The notes under the pieces were generated by a model, which was given only the letters and a program-made list of their open reading frames with translations, was not told the DNA's origin and made no database searches. Source: Azolla caroliniana (lineage: Eukaryota; Polypodiophyta). Taken from it: a DNA stretch of 64,000 bases. The stretch is from NCBI GenBank assembly GCA_043228905.1, contig JBHGNT010000003.1:744001-808000 (forward strand), given 5' to 3'. This document shows positions 32,201-44,700 of the stretch, piece after piece (within the stretch, counting starts at the first letter, position 1; each line of letters opens with the position of its first letter). A program made the position numbers and the translations under genes.

Positions 32201-34735
32201 TTTCTTTCAAGGATTTATTAAACCATAAATTGACTCATAAATTTAAGTAATGATTATTTCCTTACTCATAATTTGATCCATGGTTGAAAGTACATCAAAT
32301 TGAAATGTCTGAATATATTCAAGACAACCATTAGTCTTGTGTGAATTACTATGGTGTAATTTCAAACCATATTATGATTTCTCTCAACCTAGGCTTCAAC
32401 TAAGCTTTGGTGAAAATGCTACTTATTTGAGACTAACATTGCGTTTATTGTCAATTGGTTTCATAAGGAAGATTGGACAACTAAAACTACATCTGTAAAT
32501 AATATACAAGTTAGTTTGGGACCATTTTTATTTGACAAGAGCGTGAGCGCTCATGAAAGCTACCTCATTGTCAAGTTCACAAGTTCTAAGAGTCAAACGC
32601 CTAGGCTTTGTCGACAAACAAAACAATGGGGTAGCGAATCACCAGGGTGTAGGCAACACGACCGTCGATTGTAGACTCGCCATACCAAAACTCAAATATA
32701 CCCCCCGAGACTCTTTTGTTCTTCTTTCTTTCTTCTTTTGGTCTTCACACCCTATCTACAATTCTTAGCCAACTCATGCCATTTGAATGATTCAAGTCAT
32801 AATGTTGAATTTGATATAACAACTAACTCGGGGTTTTTTAACTACACAGTACACTTGTCCTTGTGTTTTCCTTGTATATTTTTGAAATGTGTAATTTTGC
32901 CATTTTAATGTTTCATTTTTTTGACCTATTGTAATACGAAGGAAACTGTAGCAACAATTGTACTTGAAACACATTCACAAAACTCTAGAATATATTCTAT
33001 CATGGATCTATAGGTGGTTTTGTTTGAGAGAGGAAATGCTTCAACATCAACTTCCTCCACTCCCATCACCATTAAGGAATCATTCATAGAAACATCTTCC
33101 ACGAAAACATCTTCCACGAAAGTAGGTTTGAATGCATAATCAATTCCATAGATCTCGTTGCGCTAACTATGGTAAAATACCTCTCATTATGTAAAAAGGA
33201 AAGTTTGTTTCAAACAATTGAATACAACATCACATTAGCACCTAGGGAGGATACAAGCCAACTATAAGGTTTGAACCAATCCCACTTTCTTCTTGCCCTC
33301 ACTCCGATGACCCTAGCCAAGCCAAACTGCACTACAACTCAAACATTGTATCTCAACCTCCCTTTCAATTGGCCAATACTCCCATAACTACCACACATGC
33401 CAATCATTGATGAGGATCCAATAGCTACATCCATATAACTAATTTTAACATCCAATTCATGATTTGCATGCTCTAGCTACTATGCATCCTCATCAATGGC
33501 CCTACATTCAACGCACCTAATTATTGTAAATGCAATTGTCCTTGCACAATAAGGATAATGGCATTCTTCACCAACTCAAGCATCGATATAGTTAATCTTA
33601 ATGTCAAACCAATGATTTGCGTACCCCGGATACTACGATCATCCTCAATGTCGACCCAACATTCAAGATACCTAATTAAGGACACCTCAATTTAATAGCT
33701 TTCAACCTAAATCTCAAGCCCACGCGGTATCAATTCATTGGCCTTTGGTTTTATGCTCATGTCTTCCCCAATAGAGATATCATTGTGACTTTGAAACCAA
33801 GGTCAATATTGGGGTTTGTTCGCCTATATGCAAATGGAGACACCCTTTGTCACTCACCCCTCACATTATTGCTTTATCAAGTCTTTATGCTAACAATGCT
33901 GAATCCGGCCTCTCATGGTTCGATGATGCACTTAAAGGGTTAAAAACCTAATTATACCTGTGAATGACATAATTATTGGCTTTGGTGCCCAAATGATCAC
34001 AATTACCCTAAACATACTATTAAGAAATATAAAGATGAAATGATAACCGTTTTACTTCTTCTTCTTCTTCACTTTCCATTTTTAGAGAGAATCTTTCTTC
34101 CTATATATGCCCATCTCAATTTAATTTTGATCGTCTTCCATGACCCCGAGCTTAAGGCTTAAGGCTTAATCATAAGCGCTTAATCTCCATCTGATCATTT
34201 TGTGAGAGTGTGGGTTGTGTAGCCCACATGTGTTAATAATAGAAATGTATATATTCTTGATTCCTTATGTTAATGTGTTTGTGAATTAAGTGATTAACTA
34301 GGCGCTGATTAAATTAAGTCTTGATAATATAGATATTTGTTACTAATCGTGTTGATAGTTAGAGCGAGGATAGGATTAGAATTTGCCCAATTGAACTGGC
34401 TATAATTATATCAATGCACTCATGAGCAATTAATAACATGCCATCAAAAGGTCATCAGTAGTTACTCCACCTCTAACCTCCCACCCAAATAAATCATAGT
34501 TCTAGAAGAAGAAGAAGAAGAAGAAGACAATGAAAAAAAACCTTCTAATTTCCCAAAAAAACTCCAAAATTACCCATATAGCTCAAAAAAGGAAAGAAGA
34601 AAAAGAGATCCTAAAACAAATTAAGAAATTGACACAATAACTTGTATGTTCCTTTTGTTCCACAATCAAGGGGCTTTTGAAGATGTGTTGAATCTAAGGG
34701 ATGATAGCGGAGAATCAGCAACCAAATTTCAGGGG
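29256..34735. other. No gene recognised; intergenic DNA with local repeats
   Basis: Short AT-driven frames only. A segment with TATGGAGGTGCAAAATA, GTGTGAAAAATGTCATTTAC and TTTAGTGTTTATATCTAC is repeated at about 30653-30735 and 30779-30855, with a diverged third copy at about 30985-31040. On the minus strand 31590-31400 gives an acidic stretch (EYEGQEDEYTWDNDYDLDN) with stops, perhaps a decayed element protein. A (CTT)n tract lies at about 34051-34070. Confidence 0.5.
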
Positions 34736-34744
34736 GGCTACCCT

Positions 34745-35140
34745 ATATGTATCAAATCATCTTGATTACATTACTAGCATTGGATTTTCATCTTTCCTCG
34801 AATCACCTACCATCCAATATACAATCATTTGCAAATGCTTAAATTAAGCTGTAATCCATCCCAGTGAATGATAATAAATTTCTAGTTACTAATGGAAGGA
34901 TAATTTGTTTTGAAAAAAAATAAAAAAAATAAAATTCTAGTTGCATCGGGCCTTAGGAATGGAGTTTATTTAATGTATCATCTTGATTGCATTACTACCA
35001 TTGAATTTTCTTTCTTCCACAAATTTCCAATTATCCAATATACAATTTGCAGATGCTTAATAAATTAAGTTGTAGTTCATCCCCATGAATGATAATTAAC
35101 TTCTAGTTGCATCCCTTTGTCATGAATGGAGTTTATTTAA
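34745..35140 (+). repeat. Tandem duplication of ~180 bp, one copy hit by a LINE tail
   Basis: Copy 1 (about 34745-34980) and copy 2 (about 34980-35140) share TATCAAATCATCTTGATTxCA-like starts, CCAATATACAAT, CAATGAATGATAAT-like and CTAGTTGCATC segments, and both end GGAGTTTATTTAATGTA. Copy 1 alone contains the extra 47-bp insertion at 34888-34934. Confidence 0.8.
34880..34942 (+). mobile_element. 47-bp LINE tail insertion with preserved empty site
   Basis: TTCTAGTT occurs at 34880-34887 and 34935-34942 around ACTAATGGAAGGATAATTTG plus an A-rich tail. The neighbouring duplicate (about 35100-35107) shows the uninterrupted site TTCTAGTTGCATC. This gives both the insertion and its empty counterpart in one window. 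Confidence 0.85.
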
Positions 35141-38100
35141 TGTAGTAAGCAAAACTCTCTTCGATCACCTAAATATACCATGAAGGCAACAATAAACATC
35201 ATTCATAAAGTTGTTTTGGAATCGAAAGATTTAAGTGATAAACAATGGCTCCACATTAAAATGGATGGACCCCATGTAACATTTGAAAAACAAGGCGAAA
35301 TGTAAATGGAACCCAAAGTACAAGGTATTTTAAAGTGGAGAGTTTAGCTTGCTCATCATCATGGTCGAGGGTTGAATTCAAATAGGCACGTTGAAGGACG
35401 GGGATCAATGTGTCATGTGAAAGTGGTGCATTATCTAAAAGTTGAACCCTGGCATAAATCTCATTTACTTAAACTTTTGCCTTTTGTGTGTGTATGATGG
35501 CATAAATCTCATTTACTTAAAACTTTTGCTTTTTGTGTGTGTGTGTGTGTGTATGATGTCTCGAGTAGGTGTGCTTGAGTGCATTATGTCTTCCATGGTC
35601 TTTTCCTTGTATATTTCCATACTCTTTTTATGGTCTTCTCATACATCTATTTTGTTCCCTACTTCCATTTAATGTGTGTTTTGTACAATTTGTCTTTTCA
35701 TGTTATTTTGAATACCTTTTATTGCTTTTTCATCAATTAACCAAGTACTTGCTTTTCTTTTCTATAAGAATGTTGTTCTACTTATTAGAGTGCTTGCATG
35801 TAATTTGTCCCACGTTGTCTTTCCTTTCTGCCTTCCAACACCTTTTTTGGGTCTTGTTATGACTCCCGATGGCTTTTTCATCCTATTTTTTTAAAGTCCA
35901 TTCTTTTTTGAGCAAGACGTCTTCGATTAAGCCTTTTTAAATGTACTATCATCTTTTCTTGCGCGTTTTCATATCCTTTGGGTTTTTTTTGTGTTTTTGA
36001 ATACTAATATCACTATTTTGGCGTATCTTTTTTTTCTAACAGTTGAGTTCTTCTATAAGATGAATTGAGTTGTGTGTTCACGTTGTGTTTTTCGTTCCCT
36101 ATCATGTTTTCTTAAGAATCTATTGATTTATATTAGATTAAGATTAGAGAAATCAATACTTGTGACCCATAACTGGTAGCATGATTCAAGTAGATCAAGT
36201 GGATTGTGGTATGCAATGTGTGTAAGATTCGTGGGTGCATTGATGTCCACAATTTTAGACTAGGTGGAGATAGATGAAATAGACAAAATTCGAGAAGAAG
36301 AATGTGCTAAACAAAAGAAATATGAACGATTAGGTAAGGAGCATAATAACGTAATGTACGATCTAACCTCCGACACCTTTATGTAGAAAAAAGATAGTTA
36401 ACCACAAGAACAATATTGCTAGACAAAAATAACTATGTATTAAAGTTAACTCTTCCTATTGTTTGTTATATGATAGCAGAAAACTTTATTTGCTTTCGTT
36501 TTGCCCCTACCCTCATAATGGCCTTTAAATATGGTTTTCCCCGTGTAACAAAGCATGCTTTAACCTTCTCATGCATTTTAAAGGCTAAGCATGTGTTGAC
36601 ACTTGGTGCACATGCTATAGCGTGCAATTTAAGAATTCCTTTTTCATTTGTTTTTTATGGACGTCTTATGATTTTTCAATATATAGTTGCTATCTTATTG
36701 GTATTTGCATTGGTTCGTATTTTGGAGGTACAAGTTGGTTCAAATCTTCTCTCAAAGTTATAATTTATATGTACAATGTTGATAAATGAAGTTAAATTAT
36801 TAATTTTGTACACATTACAATTGGTGTTCTGTCTTTGGTTTAAAGGCGGTTGATACTGTGTGTCGTATGCAATGAGACAACCTATATGTGTCACAATGCT
36901 AATGATCAATATATGTCTAACAATGTAGTAATAGTAAAGGGTCAACCTAGTATTGAAATGGTTAAGCCTTATCAATTAGCTTGAGCTTCTCTCATGCACT
37001 AATCAAATGGAGGATCATAAAACCAATATGATAATAGTAGATCTTGCTTTCAACATACATTTTTCTTTGGTGTCATGTCCAATCAAGTTGCGTTATATTA
37101 TTAGAATCTATAGACTCAACATGTTCCATTGTTCTTAAAGTTTGGTGGTCACCCAAAGAAAACCAGCGAAGTAGACACGCCCTTGCTTCAAATACTGAGT
37201 TTTAGAAGGGTATGGCACTATAGAGGTTTATAGCTATGCATTATTGTTATATCCAATCGTCTATCTTTGTCTGTTGTTGCATGGTAGTGGATATCGAGAA
37301 GTCATAAGCTAGGAAACACAATGTTGTCTTTTAGAGATATCATGGCTTGAATGTGGAAACATGGTTATGATTTCTTATAACAAGCATGTTGTGTCACTAA
37401 TTGCAATTTGAGTAGGCATTAATGATAGAGAGGATTTTGAGGATGAAGACAACGATAACTTAACACAAATGACCCAACAATAAACAAGAATATCCACAAA
37501 ATAATGATGAAGAATATGTAAGTATATATGTGTGTGTATGTATATATATATTGATATTGTGAATATGTTAACTATGACTTAAAACATGTTTTATATCAAT
37601 AACATTGATCTCACCAAAACAAAATACGAATGATGGGATATTGCATGCAAATTGGTACATAGAAACAATATCAGGTAAAGAGTAAAGGGAGAAGTATAAC
37701 TTGGATAACCATAGATGGGAACTTGAACTCACAAAGTTCATTGCATGTAAGACAATGTTGGATGTTGAAAGTCAACCATGCTATATGTTGCATTCTTGAA
37801 ACGAAGAGATGTGCAAATAATTCATAAATGGAATCCAACTATAGGTGAATGAATGGGTCACTTATGTAGCTAGTGGAGCTAAAAGGTGTACTCTTTACTT
37901 CATCAAAAGGATGGTGACATAAGGAAATTAGAAGAAAGAGGATGAGTTGAATTGTCCTTGCAACATGGGTATACTATACATAATCTAGAAACCAACTAAA
38001 AGAAAAATTACAGTGGTAGAAATAGGATAGCTAGCCCTATTTACGTACATGATTTCACTTCACTTGTTATATCCAAAATTTAGATACTACATCAGGGGCA

Positions 38101-38628
38101 TGTACAATATTGTCTTGCCTTTTAACCCAAAGGCGACACTAGATGTGGTAGTTAGCATCACATGTTAATTGTGACGTTTAGCATCACATGCTCAATCTTT
38201 TTTTTGTTTTTATAATGGAATGCAACATTAAAGTCATGATAAAAGCTCAATGTTAGCATCATGTTTAAAAAAAAACTGAAAAGGCAAATTCAAAATCCCC
38301 TTTTCATATATTCCATTGGTCAACAATACTCCCAATTGCCATCAATGAAAGAAGTAAGTGCTCCAAGATGTATCTCCGCTCTCTCTCTCTCTCTCATACT
38401 TTACTTTATCTATCTCAATGAAAATATAAGGGTTTAGTTTTAAGCATACATGCATGTGCATACAAACAATACAATGGATGAATATATACAATGCATGAAG
38501 TTAGGGTTAATATATATGCATAAATACATTCATGCATGTAGATTCATGCAACATATGCATATATAGTCATACACATTCATACATAGCTACTAATGTTCAC
38601 ACATTGATCATACCTAATATCATACATA
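35141..38628. other. No gene recognised; intergenic DNA
   Basis: It holds a ~55-bp tandem duplication (ATAAATCTCATTTACTTAAA at about 35454 and 35501, each followed by a GT run) and T-rich sequence. One AT-driven frame of 115 codons (36416-36763) lacks any motif that I know. No convincing exons were seen on either strand. Confidence 0.5.
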
Positions 38629-39682
38629 CATATATGCATAGATTGAAATATTCGCATTCGTGGGGCCTCCCCCACGAATCCCAACGAATGCGTATACGAA
38701 TATTTCTTCTAATATTCGTTAACTTTTTTTTCCCCCTTTTTTTCCCCTAATTTTTTTTTTGGAAAAAATTCAGTCGACGAGTAGCGAACAGAGACTTTCT
38801 GTTTTCTTGCCTTTCTCTCTCGCCTGCTCCCATTGAAGCTCCAATCCTCCTCTGCATCTTCCTGCGCGCAATCTCTTCTTCTTCGCAGTCTACAGAAACA
38901 ACAGATTCAGGTATGCTCTTGCTTCTCCTCTGATTTTCATGCAAGAAATATATGCTCTTTCGTGTAGTTTTGTTCTCTCACGAGAGAGAAGAGAGAGAAT
39001 TTTTTGTTCTCGAATTTGGTTTTCATCGAATTTTTTGTTCTCGAATTTGTTCTAGAATTTCATTTCATAAATCATAATTCGTTCCTTGTAGTCAGATTTT
39101 GTTTATTCTGCATTATGCAACAAAATATAGAAATGAAAAAATCCATGTGCATATGTACTATGAAGAAGTTGCTCTAATAAACAATGCAACCAAAGGAATG
39201 AAGAGTCTCCTTTGCTTGTGCATGTTCCAAAGTGCAGAAAAAACCAAATCAGAGTGCAATGAAAGAACATTGCATTATGGAATAGTTCAAAATGAAGCTC
39301 ATAAGGACATTATGGATGAGCTTGAAGATACGGATGATGAATGTGATAGTGCATAGAGTCTTAAGCATTTCGAAGCATTACTTAGAAGTTAGAAGTTAGA
39401 ACCTAGAATTTAGAAATTACAATATAACGGCTCATAATCGCTTTAATTAAAACTTTTCTTGCTTATGTTAGTGTGATTTTGAAGACCTTCCATTTTTCTA
39501 TAAATTGGTGATTTTTCCTTTTTTTTTTGAGTGAATTGAATAATTTTTATTATATAAATTTATTTTCCATAAACGAATGGTTTTATAATATTCTTGGAGC
39601 AATTTTATATTCTCGAATACTACGAATATTGCGGATGTCGAATACCACGCATATCACGCATGCTTCAATCTATGCATATATG
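38629..39682. mobile_element. ~1.05-kb element bounded by a 19-bp perfect inverted repeat
   Basis: CATATATGCATAGATTGAA (38629-38647) is the exact reverse complement of 39664-39682. Just inside the left end is a hairpin (ATTCGTGGGG and CCCCACGAAT around a short loop). The interior looks like a plant transcript start: CT-rich leader, then CAG/GTATGC donor-like site at about 38909, then an 85-codon frame (39099-39356) ending in an acidic tail (DELEDTDDECDS). No transposase is recognised. It may be a non-autonomous DNA transposon, possibly hAT-like, carrying host-like sequence; a chance inverted repeat in AT-rich DNA cannot be excluded. Confidence 0.45.
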
Positions 39683-39724
39683 TATGCGATCATATGAATA
39701 TAATTGTTAAAACATAAAAATAAC

Positions 39725-40925
39725 ATCAGACATGAATGTTCAACTACAAGAAGTCTTCTCTTATGATGAAGTGAGAGAAACATTTCAAGCCTTGCCCAAA
39801 CATAGTTGCCTAGGTATCGATGGTCTAACCACAACATTTTTCCTTAAATATTGGGATTTGATCAAAGTGGACTTATGTACAACCTACCAACATTTTTTCT
39901 GATGGTTGTATGCCTTCACATTTTACAGAACCTGACTATTTTATCTTATACCTAAGTTTTAGGATCCTTCACTTGATATCAAATTGACGCCCTACTACAA
40001 TACTCAACATAGTTTATAAAAATTTGTGGAAAATACTTAGTATGAAATACTTCAAATTATGTTACCTACAATTATACATCCAATGTAAGGAAGTTTTGTT
40101 CGTGAATGAAGTATCTTGGATAATGTTTATATATTTTGGGAATCAACTGATATAGTTGCAAAATCCAAGTAGAAGTTGGCAATTGTTATGCTTGATTTTG
40201 AGAAATCTTATGACTATGTTGATTGGGACTTCTTATAAGGTACATTGGCTAAGTTTGGTTCAATCACGAGCAGATTACATGTATTTCCTCATATTGTACA
40301 ACATAAAGCTTGGTTTATTGGTAGAGAACTATGGTTCTTTCTTTATCATCTCACGATCAATTAGACAAAGGTGCGCTTTGGTTCATTTTCTATTCATTCT
40401 CTTTGTTGGGCCAATGACTTCCTTTTTTATTGTTGATGGCATTGGTTTTCAAGGGCAGAATTAATTCAAGGTGCGCTTTGGCTAATTTTCTATTCATTCT
40501 CTTTGTTGAGCCAAGGACTTCCTTTTTTATTGTTGATGGCATTGGTGCAGATTAGGTAATCCCATTTTCAAGGGCAGAATTAAGAGAAGCCGAATTTGTT
40601 GATGATACTTCCTTATACCTGCAGGGTGATTTGGATAATCTACATAAAGTTGAACTATCCCTCTCTATGTTTTGAAAGTCTTTTGGTGCTCTTGTTACTG
40701 GAATAAATCAATGGGAAACACATCCACAATTTCGATGGATTACACGAGGTACCCCAATTTGCTATTTAGGTTGCACAATAAGCATTGTTTTATCGTATTA
40801 GAATCAAGCAACACCCCTCGTAATGATGCTTAGGAAAAATTGTTGGTATGGAGTTTAGGCAAAATTTCTTTTGCAAGTCATATTATAGTTGTAAACCAAG
40901 TATTATCGACAACATGGTATGAACT
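39725..40925 (+). mobile_element. L1-type LINE RT fragment, heavily decayed
   Basis: Reading across frameshifts gives ETFQALPKHSCLGIDGLTTT, RPTTILNIVYKNLWKILSMK, then LAIVMLDFEKSYDYVDWDFL (the palm block, about 40175-40240) and EFVDDTSLYLQGD (catalytic block, about 40580-40630). A segment of about 90-105 bp around 40369-40560 is duplicated in tandem (GGTGCGCTTTGGxTxATTTTCTATTCATTC-like). It is non-functional. Confidence 0.75.
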
Positions 40926-41400
40926 ATAAGTACCATACGTGCATTCGTATTCGAGAATGTTGCAATCATTCGAGTATGGTAAACACCCTCAAAGTATGCT
41001 AAATACCATACTTTTGTATTCATTATAAAATCAATTGTTTTTTAAGGTTAAAAGTGAAAAAAAAACATAAGAATGTTACATACGCATTCGTTTGAATTCC
41101 TATGAAAAAGAATGTTTGCCAATGCATTCGAGTATATTACGTACTGTGATCGGCAACAACAATATATTTATTGTCTTGCTGGATCTTTTCCAAATCATGC
41201 ATTTTGTCAATATGAAGGTTGAGACAAAACTCCTAGTGGTTTGGAAAAGTTGATTCAGGTCATGCTCAATCCAAAGTTAAATGGGATGTAATTACCTTAC
41301 CTCAATCGTTTAGGGTTTGGGGTGTAAGGTTTAGGGTTTAGAACTCCTCTATTAGACTATTAGGTGTACCTTGGGTGCAAATAGACACGACCTACACATA
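40926..41400. other. MSH5 upstream region with telomere-like boxes
   Basis: This region holds several CATTCGTATTCG-like and CATTCGAGTAT-like motifs related to those near 38650 and 15240, then TTTAGGGTTT repeated at about 41309-41343. Sequences of the type AAACCCTAA (telo box) are known promoter elements of plant housekeeping and cell-cycle genes, but here they could equally be interstitial telomere debris. Confidence 0.4.
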
Positions 41401-41490
41401 ATCATACATACATACATAGACAGATACATACATACATACATACATACATACATACATACATACATTATTACATACATACATACATACATT
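41401..41490 (+). repeat. (CATA)n microsatellite
   Basis: Long tetranucleotide run with two short interruptions, about 200 bp upstream of the MSH5 start codon. Confidence 0.95.
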
Positions 41491-41696
41491 ATACATATAC
41501 TGTTATACATATGTATATATATATATCATACGTACAATTTTACTACATAGAACTCGGCCAAGCCTTTGCGTGAGCGAGAGCACACTGTCTTTCTCCCTAC
41601 AGAATGCGCGAAGCGACTTTCTCTTTCTTCAGCGATTGAATTTCGTTGCAGTTTCTGTCCTGCCAATCAATCGGATTAGCTCAGATAAGATCTGCG

Positions 41697-41734
41697 ATGG
41701 AGGACGATGCTATGGACATAGAATCTCAAGTCAG

Positions 41735-41779
<45 letters not shown>

Positions 41780-44700
41780 TTTTGCATACGTTTCATTGTG
41801 CCGTCTCTCTCATGCAGTACTTGGAGTTCCGCTAATCACCATAAGCAAAAAGAAAAAATTCATTCTCTTTCCATTTCAGTCGTAGTTTTCTAATTTTTCT
41901 TCTTCTCTAGATTAATACATGAGTTCAATATCCGCACGAGAATTTCGGTAAAACAAATATGTATGCGTGTGTATATATTTTCCATATGTTTTGCTTATAG
42001 ATAATATATATACATTTGAAACTTTCAGTCTGTATATACATTGTAAGCTCATATGTACGTGGGAAAAGTTTGTATATATGGATATACTGCACATATCTTG
42101 CTTTATAGAAATTGTAGTTCATATGCTGATCTCCGTTTGCAATGAAATTCTCTCTTTTCTTCTTTAGATGAATTTACAGGAAGTGGTTTTGGTTGTGCAT
42201 TTGTATGTTCTCAATGGTTTAACACAGAACCTGTGTTAATCTGCAATACATTCCACATGAAAGCTTAATCATTTCTCTTTCATTTTCTCCTTTTGATATA
42301 TTTCTGTCGATGGACAGAGTCATTTTAATGCTAGATTTGACACGTAACATTTAATTAGGATTTGAAGAGATGGTAGTTGATATGCTCTGCAGACGTGAAC
42401 ACTAATCATATCTCTAAAGCATAGAAGCAGCGCATTTTTGTATATTAATTTGCACCTATATTTACTGTTAATTGTGAAGGTTTTGCAATATATCTATTCA
42501 ATGTGATTTACAAAAGCTTAATAATTTCTCTTACCTATTCTTCATTACATGAATGCTCTGAAAATAGGTGCATTTCTGTGTAATCATTTGCAAGAATTTA
42601 CTATTACCTTTGAAGTTTTCGCATAAAGTATACAATTAACAGTAATTTGAGAATTAGTGTAATTTACAAAAGCCGATGTCTCTTTAGCTTCACAGAAAGT
42701 AGGTGTATATCCGTGTTTTGCTTGCTCTAGTGTTAATTTTTCATAGAAATGTTCATCTGCTCTATATATGTGAAATCGAACAGTATTTGTTTCTTTTTTC
42801 TTTATATGACTGCTGTTCATGCATAAGAAATTATTTTGAAATTTCTTTTGTGTTTCTTTGCTAATTGTAGTATAATGAGAAGACTTTACAGAGGTGTAAG
42901 TAAATCTCCTCTAATTTTGCAAAAGTCTTGTTTTCTCCACCTTTTCTGCTTTAGGTTAAAGCACAGAAAGGTGTATGTGTGTGTTTTTTGCTCAATTTAG
43001 CCTTAAATTTGAAGGTCCTAAAGAGGTCGGTACACAATCTCAATATTATTTGTGGAAATTTTGTTTTCTCTTCCTTTTTCCTCCTTCAGAGGATGATGTC
43101 CATGCACAGATATTCATTTCACAGGCATATTAGACGTACATCGTGTTTATGCTTTGCCACATTTAGTGCTACTTTGAAAGAATTACAGGAATCATAGTTA
43201 TAGCTGCTCTACACTTGTAAAAGTGTTTATTTATAGCTACTTTTCTTCTTTACATGATGCTGTCAAGGTTAACTTTGTTATATTTAAGGTGAACTAATTG
43301 CTATACATCTCTATTTTTGGGAAATCTTAATAATTTCACGCCAATTCACAGTGCATTGGATCTACATTTTGTGTGAATGTTACTATATTGAAGTTGAATC
43401 TGATGGTTTCAATAAAGATTTGTGGTAGGATCATAGCTGCTGGATAATTCAGTTCACATCTTCAATCTTGCATGACTTTTATCTGTAGGTTTACATGGCG
43501 TGTATTTTGCAAGGGCACAGGTAATTCACATGTGGTAGAAGAATGCATAATTAGCTTATCTGCATCCTATCAAAGATCTCTAACTTTTAATTTTTAGGTT
43601 GAGAAGTCCAAAATATACATCTTGACTTAGATAAGTTCATAATTGACCTTATTTCATATTCTTAACAGACTTGGTGTTGCATATTACGATTGTTTAAGCC
43701 AGAAACTAGCAGTTTTAGAAGTCTGGGAAGGGGATAATGAATTATTTGGTGTACAAATATGTAAGTTAAATAGTTGAATTAGATCCTTTATGAGGTTAAA
43801 TTTCATATATCTTAATTTCTGGCATTTTTTATTTCGTATGAACAATTTCCCACCTCTCAAATATCATTGTTACAGTGAAGCAGCAAGTACAACCTACTTT
43901 GATATACACAAGCACAAAAATGGAGGAAACATTTTTGGCAGCCCTCAGGAAAAAGGGTATGCGTTTTGTGTGAGAGAGAGGAGGGGGAACTTAAACTCCC
44001 TTATTCCCTGGAAAAGGGAATTTAAGAGAAATATATAGTTGAATATTTTACCCTTGCTATTTCATCAGTATCAGAAGATACCAAAGAGACAACAGTGAAA
44101 ACATTGAGAAGTTCAGTGTTCAGTTATGAACAAGCTTGGCACAGGTCTGTACACAGGACATAATACCTAATTTGATTGTTATCTCCAGATATTCTAAAAA
44201 TAACCAATTTCCGTTACATAATCTTATATATAATGAACCAAGATGGCTAGAATTTATAGAAGGATTGATTGGAATGCTCCAAAAAATCTTGGAGCTGGCA
44301 TTTAGATTGATATTTGTTCAGGTTAATGGGATGGCAGATGATCTTGGTGTGAAGGAAAGAGTTTGGCATGTAAGTTTTAAGAATTGCCTTATTCTATGCA
44401 TGAATAATAGAGAGGGATATTCTTTTACCGTCGGATTGTTAATATGTAAAATATTAATGCTGTTCTGGAACATGATACTGTTCCTTTGCTTTATTAAATA
44501 AATAGTATTTTGTTTTTTCTTGTTTTGTAGTTCTATGATGAACCCTGCATGTAATTTTGTACTGAGCATATCATGCATTTTAAAATAGAAACGAATGACG
44601 AATATACATATAAATAGTAGGGCGTCTTTAAAATCTACTTTTTATATTATGAAATTTTATTTCAAAATATCTTATGGAAATGTACTATGAAACTTAATTA

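Noticed and set aside
32553-32768. Short open frame as a gene
   Set aside because: 71 codons without motif or supporting signals, in otherwise non-coding DNA.
36416-36763. 115-codon frame as a membrane-protein gene
   Set aside because: Hydrophobicity follows from T-rich DNA; no family resemblance and no exon structure.
41570-41893. Upstream or overlapping coding frame at the MSH5 start
   Set aside because: It begins without ATG and runs through the intron 1 CT repeat; the MSH5 frame from 41697 is supported by homology and splice phase.
44136-44501. 121-codon frame as a separate gene
   Set aside because: It is MSH5 exon 6 plus read-through of its flanking introns.
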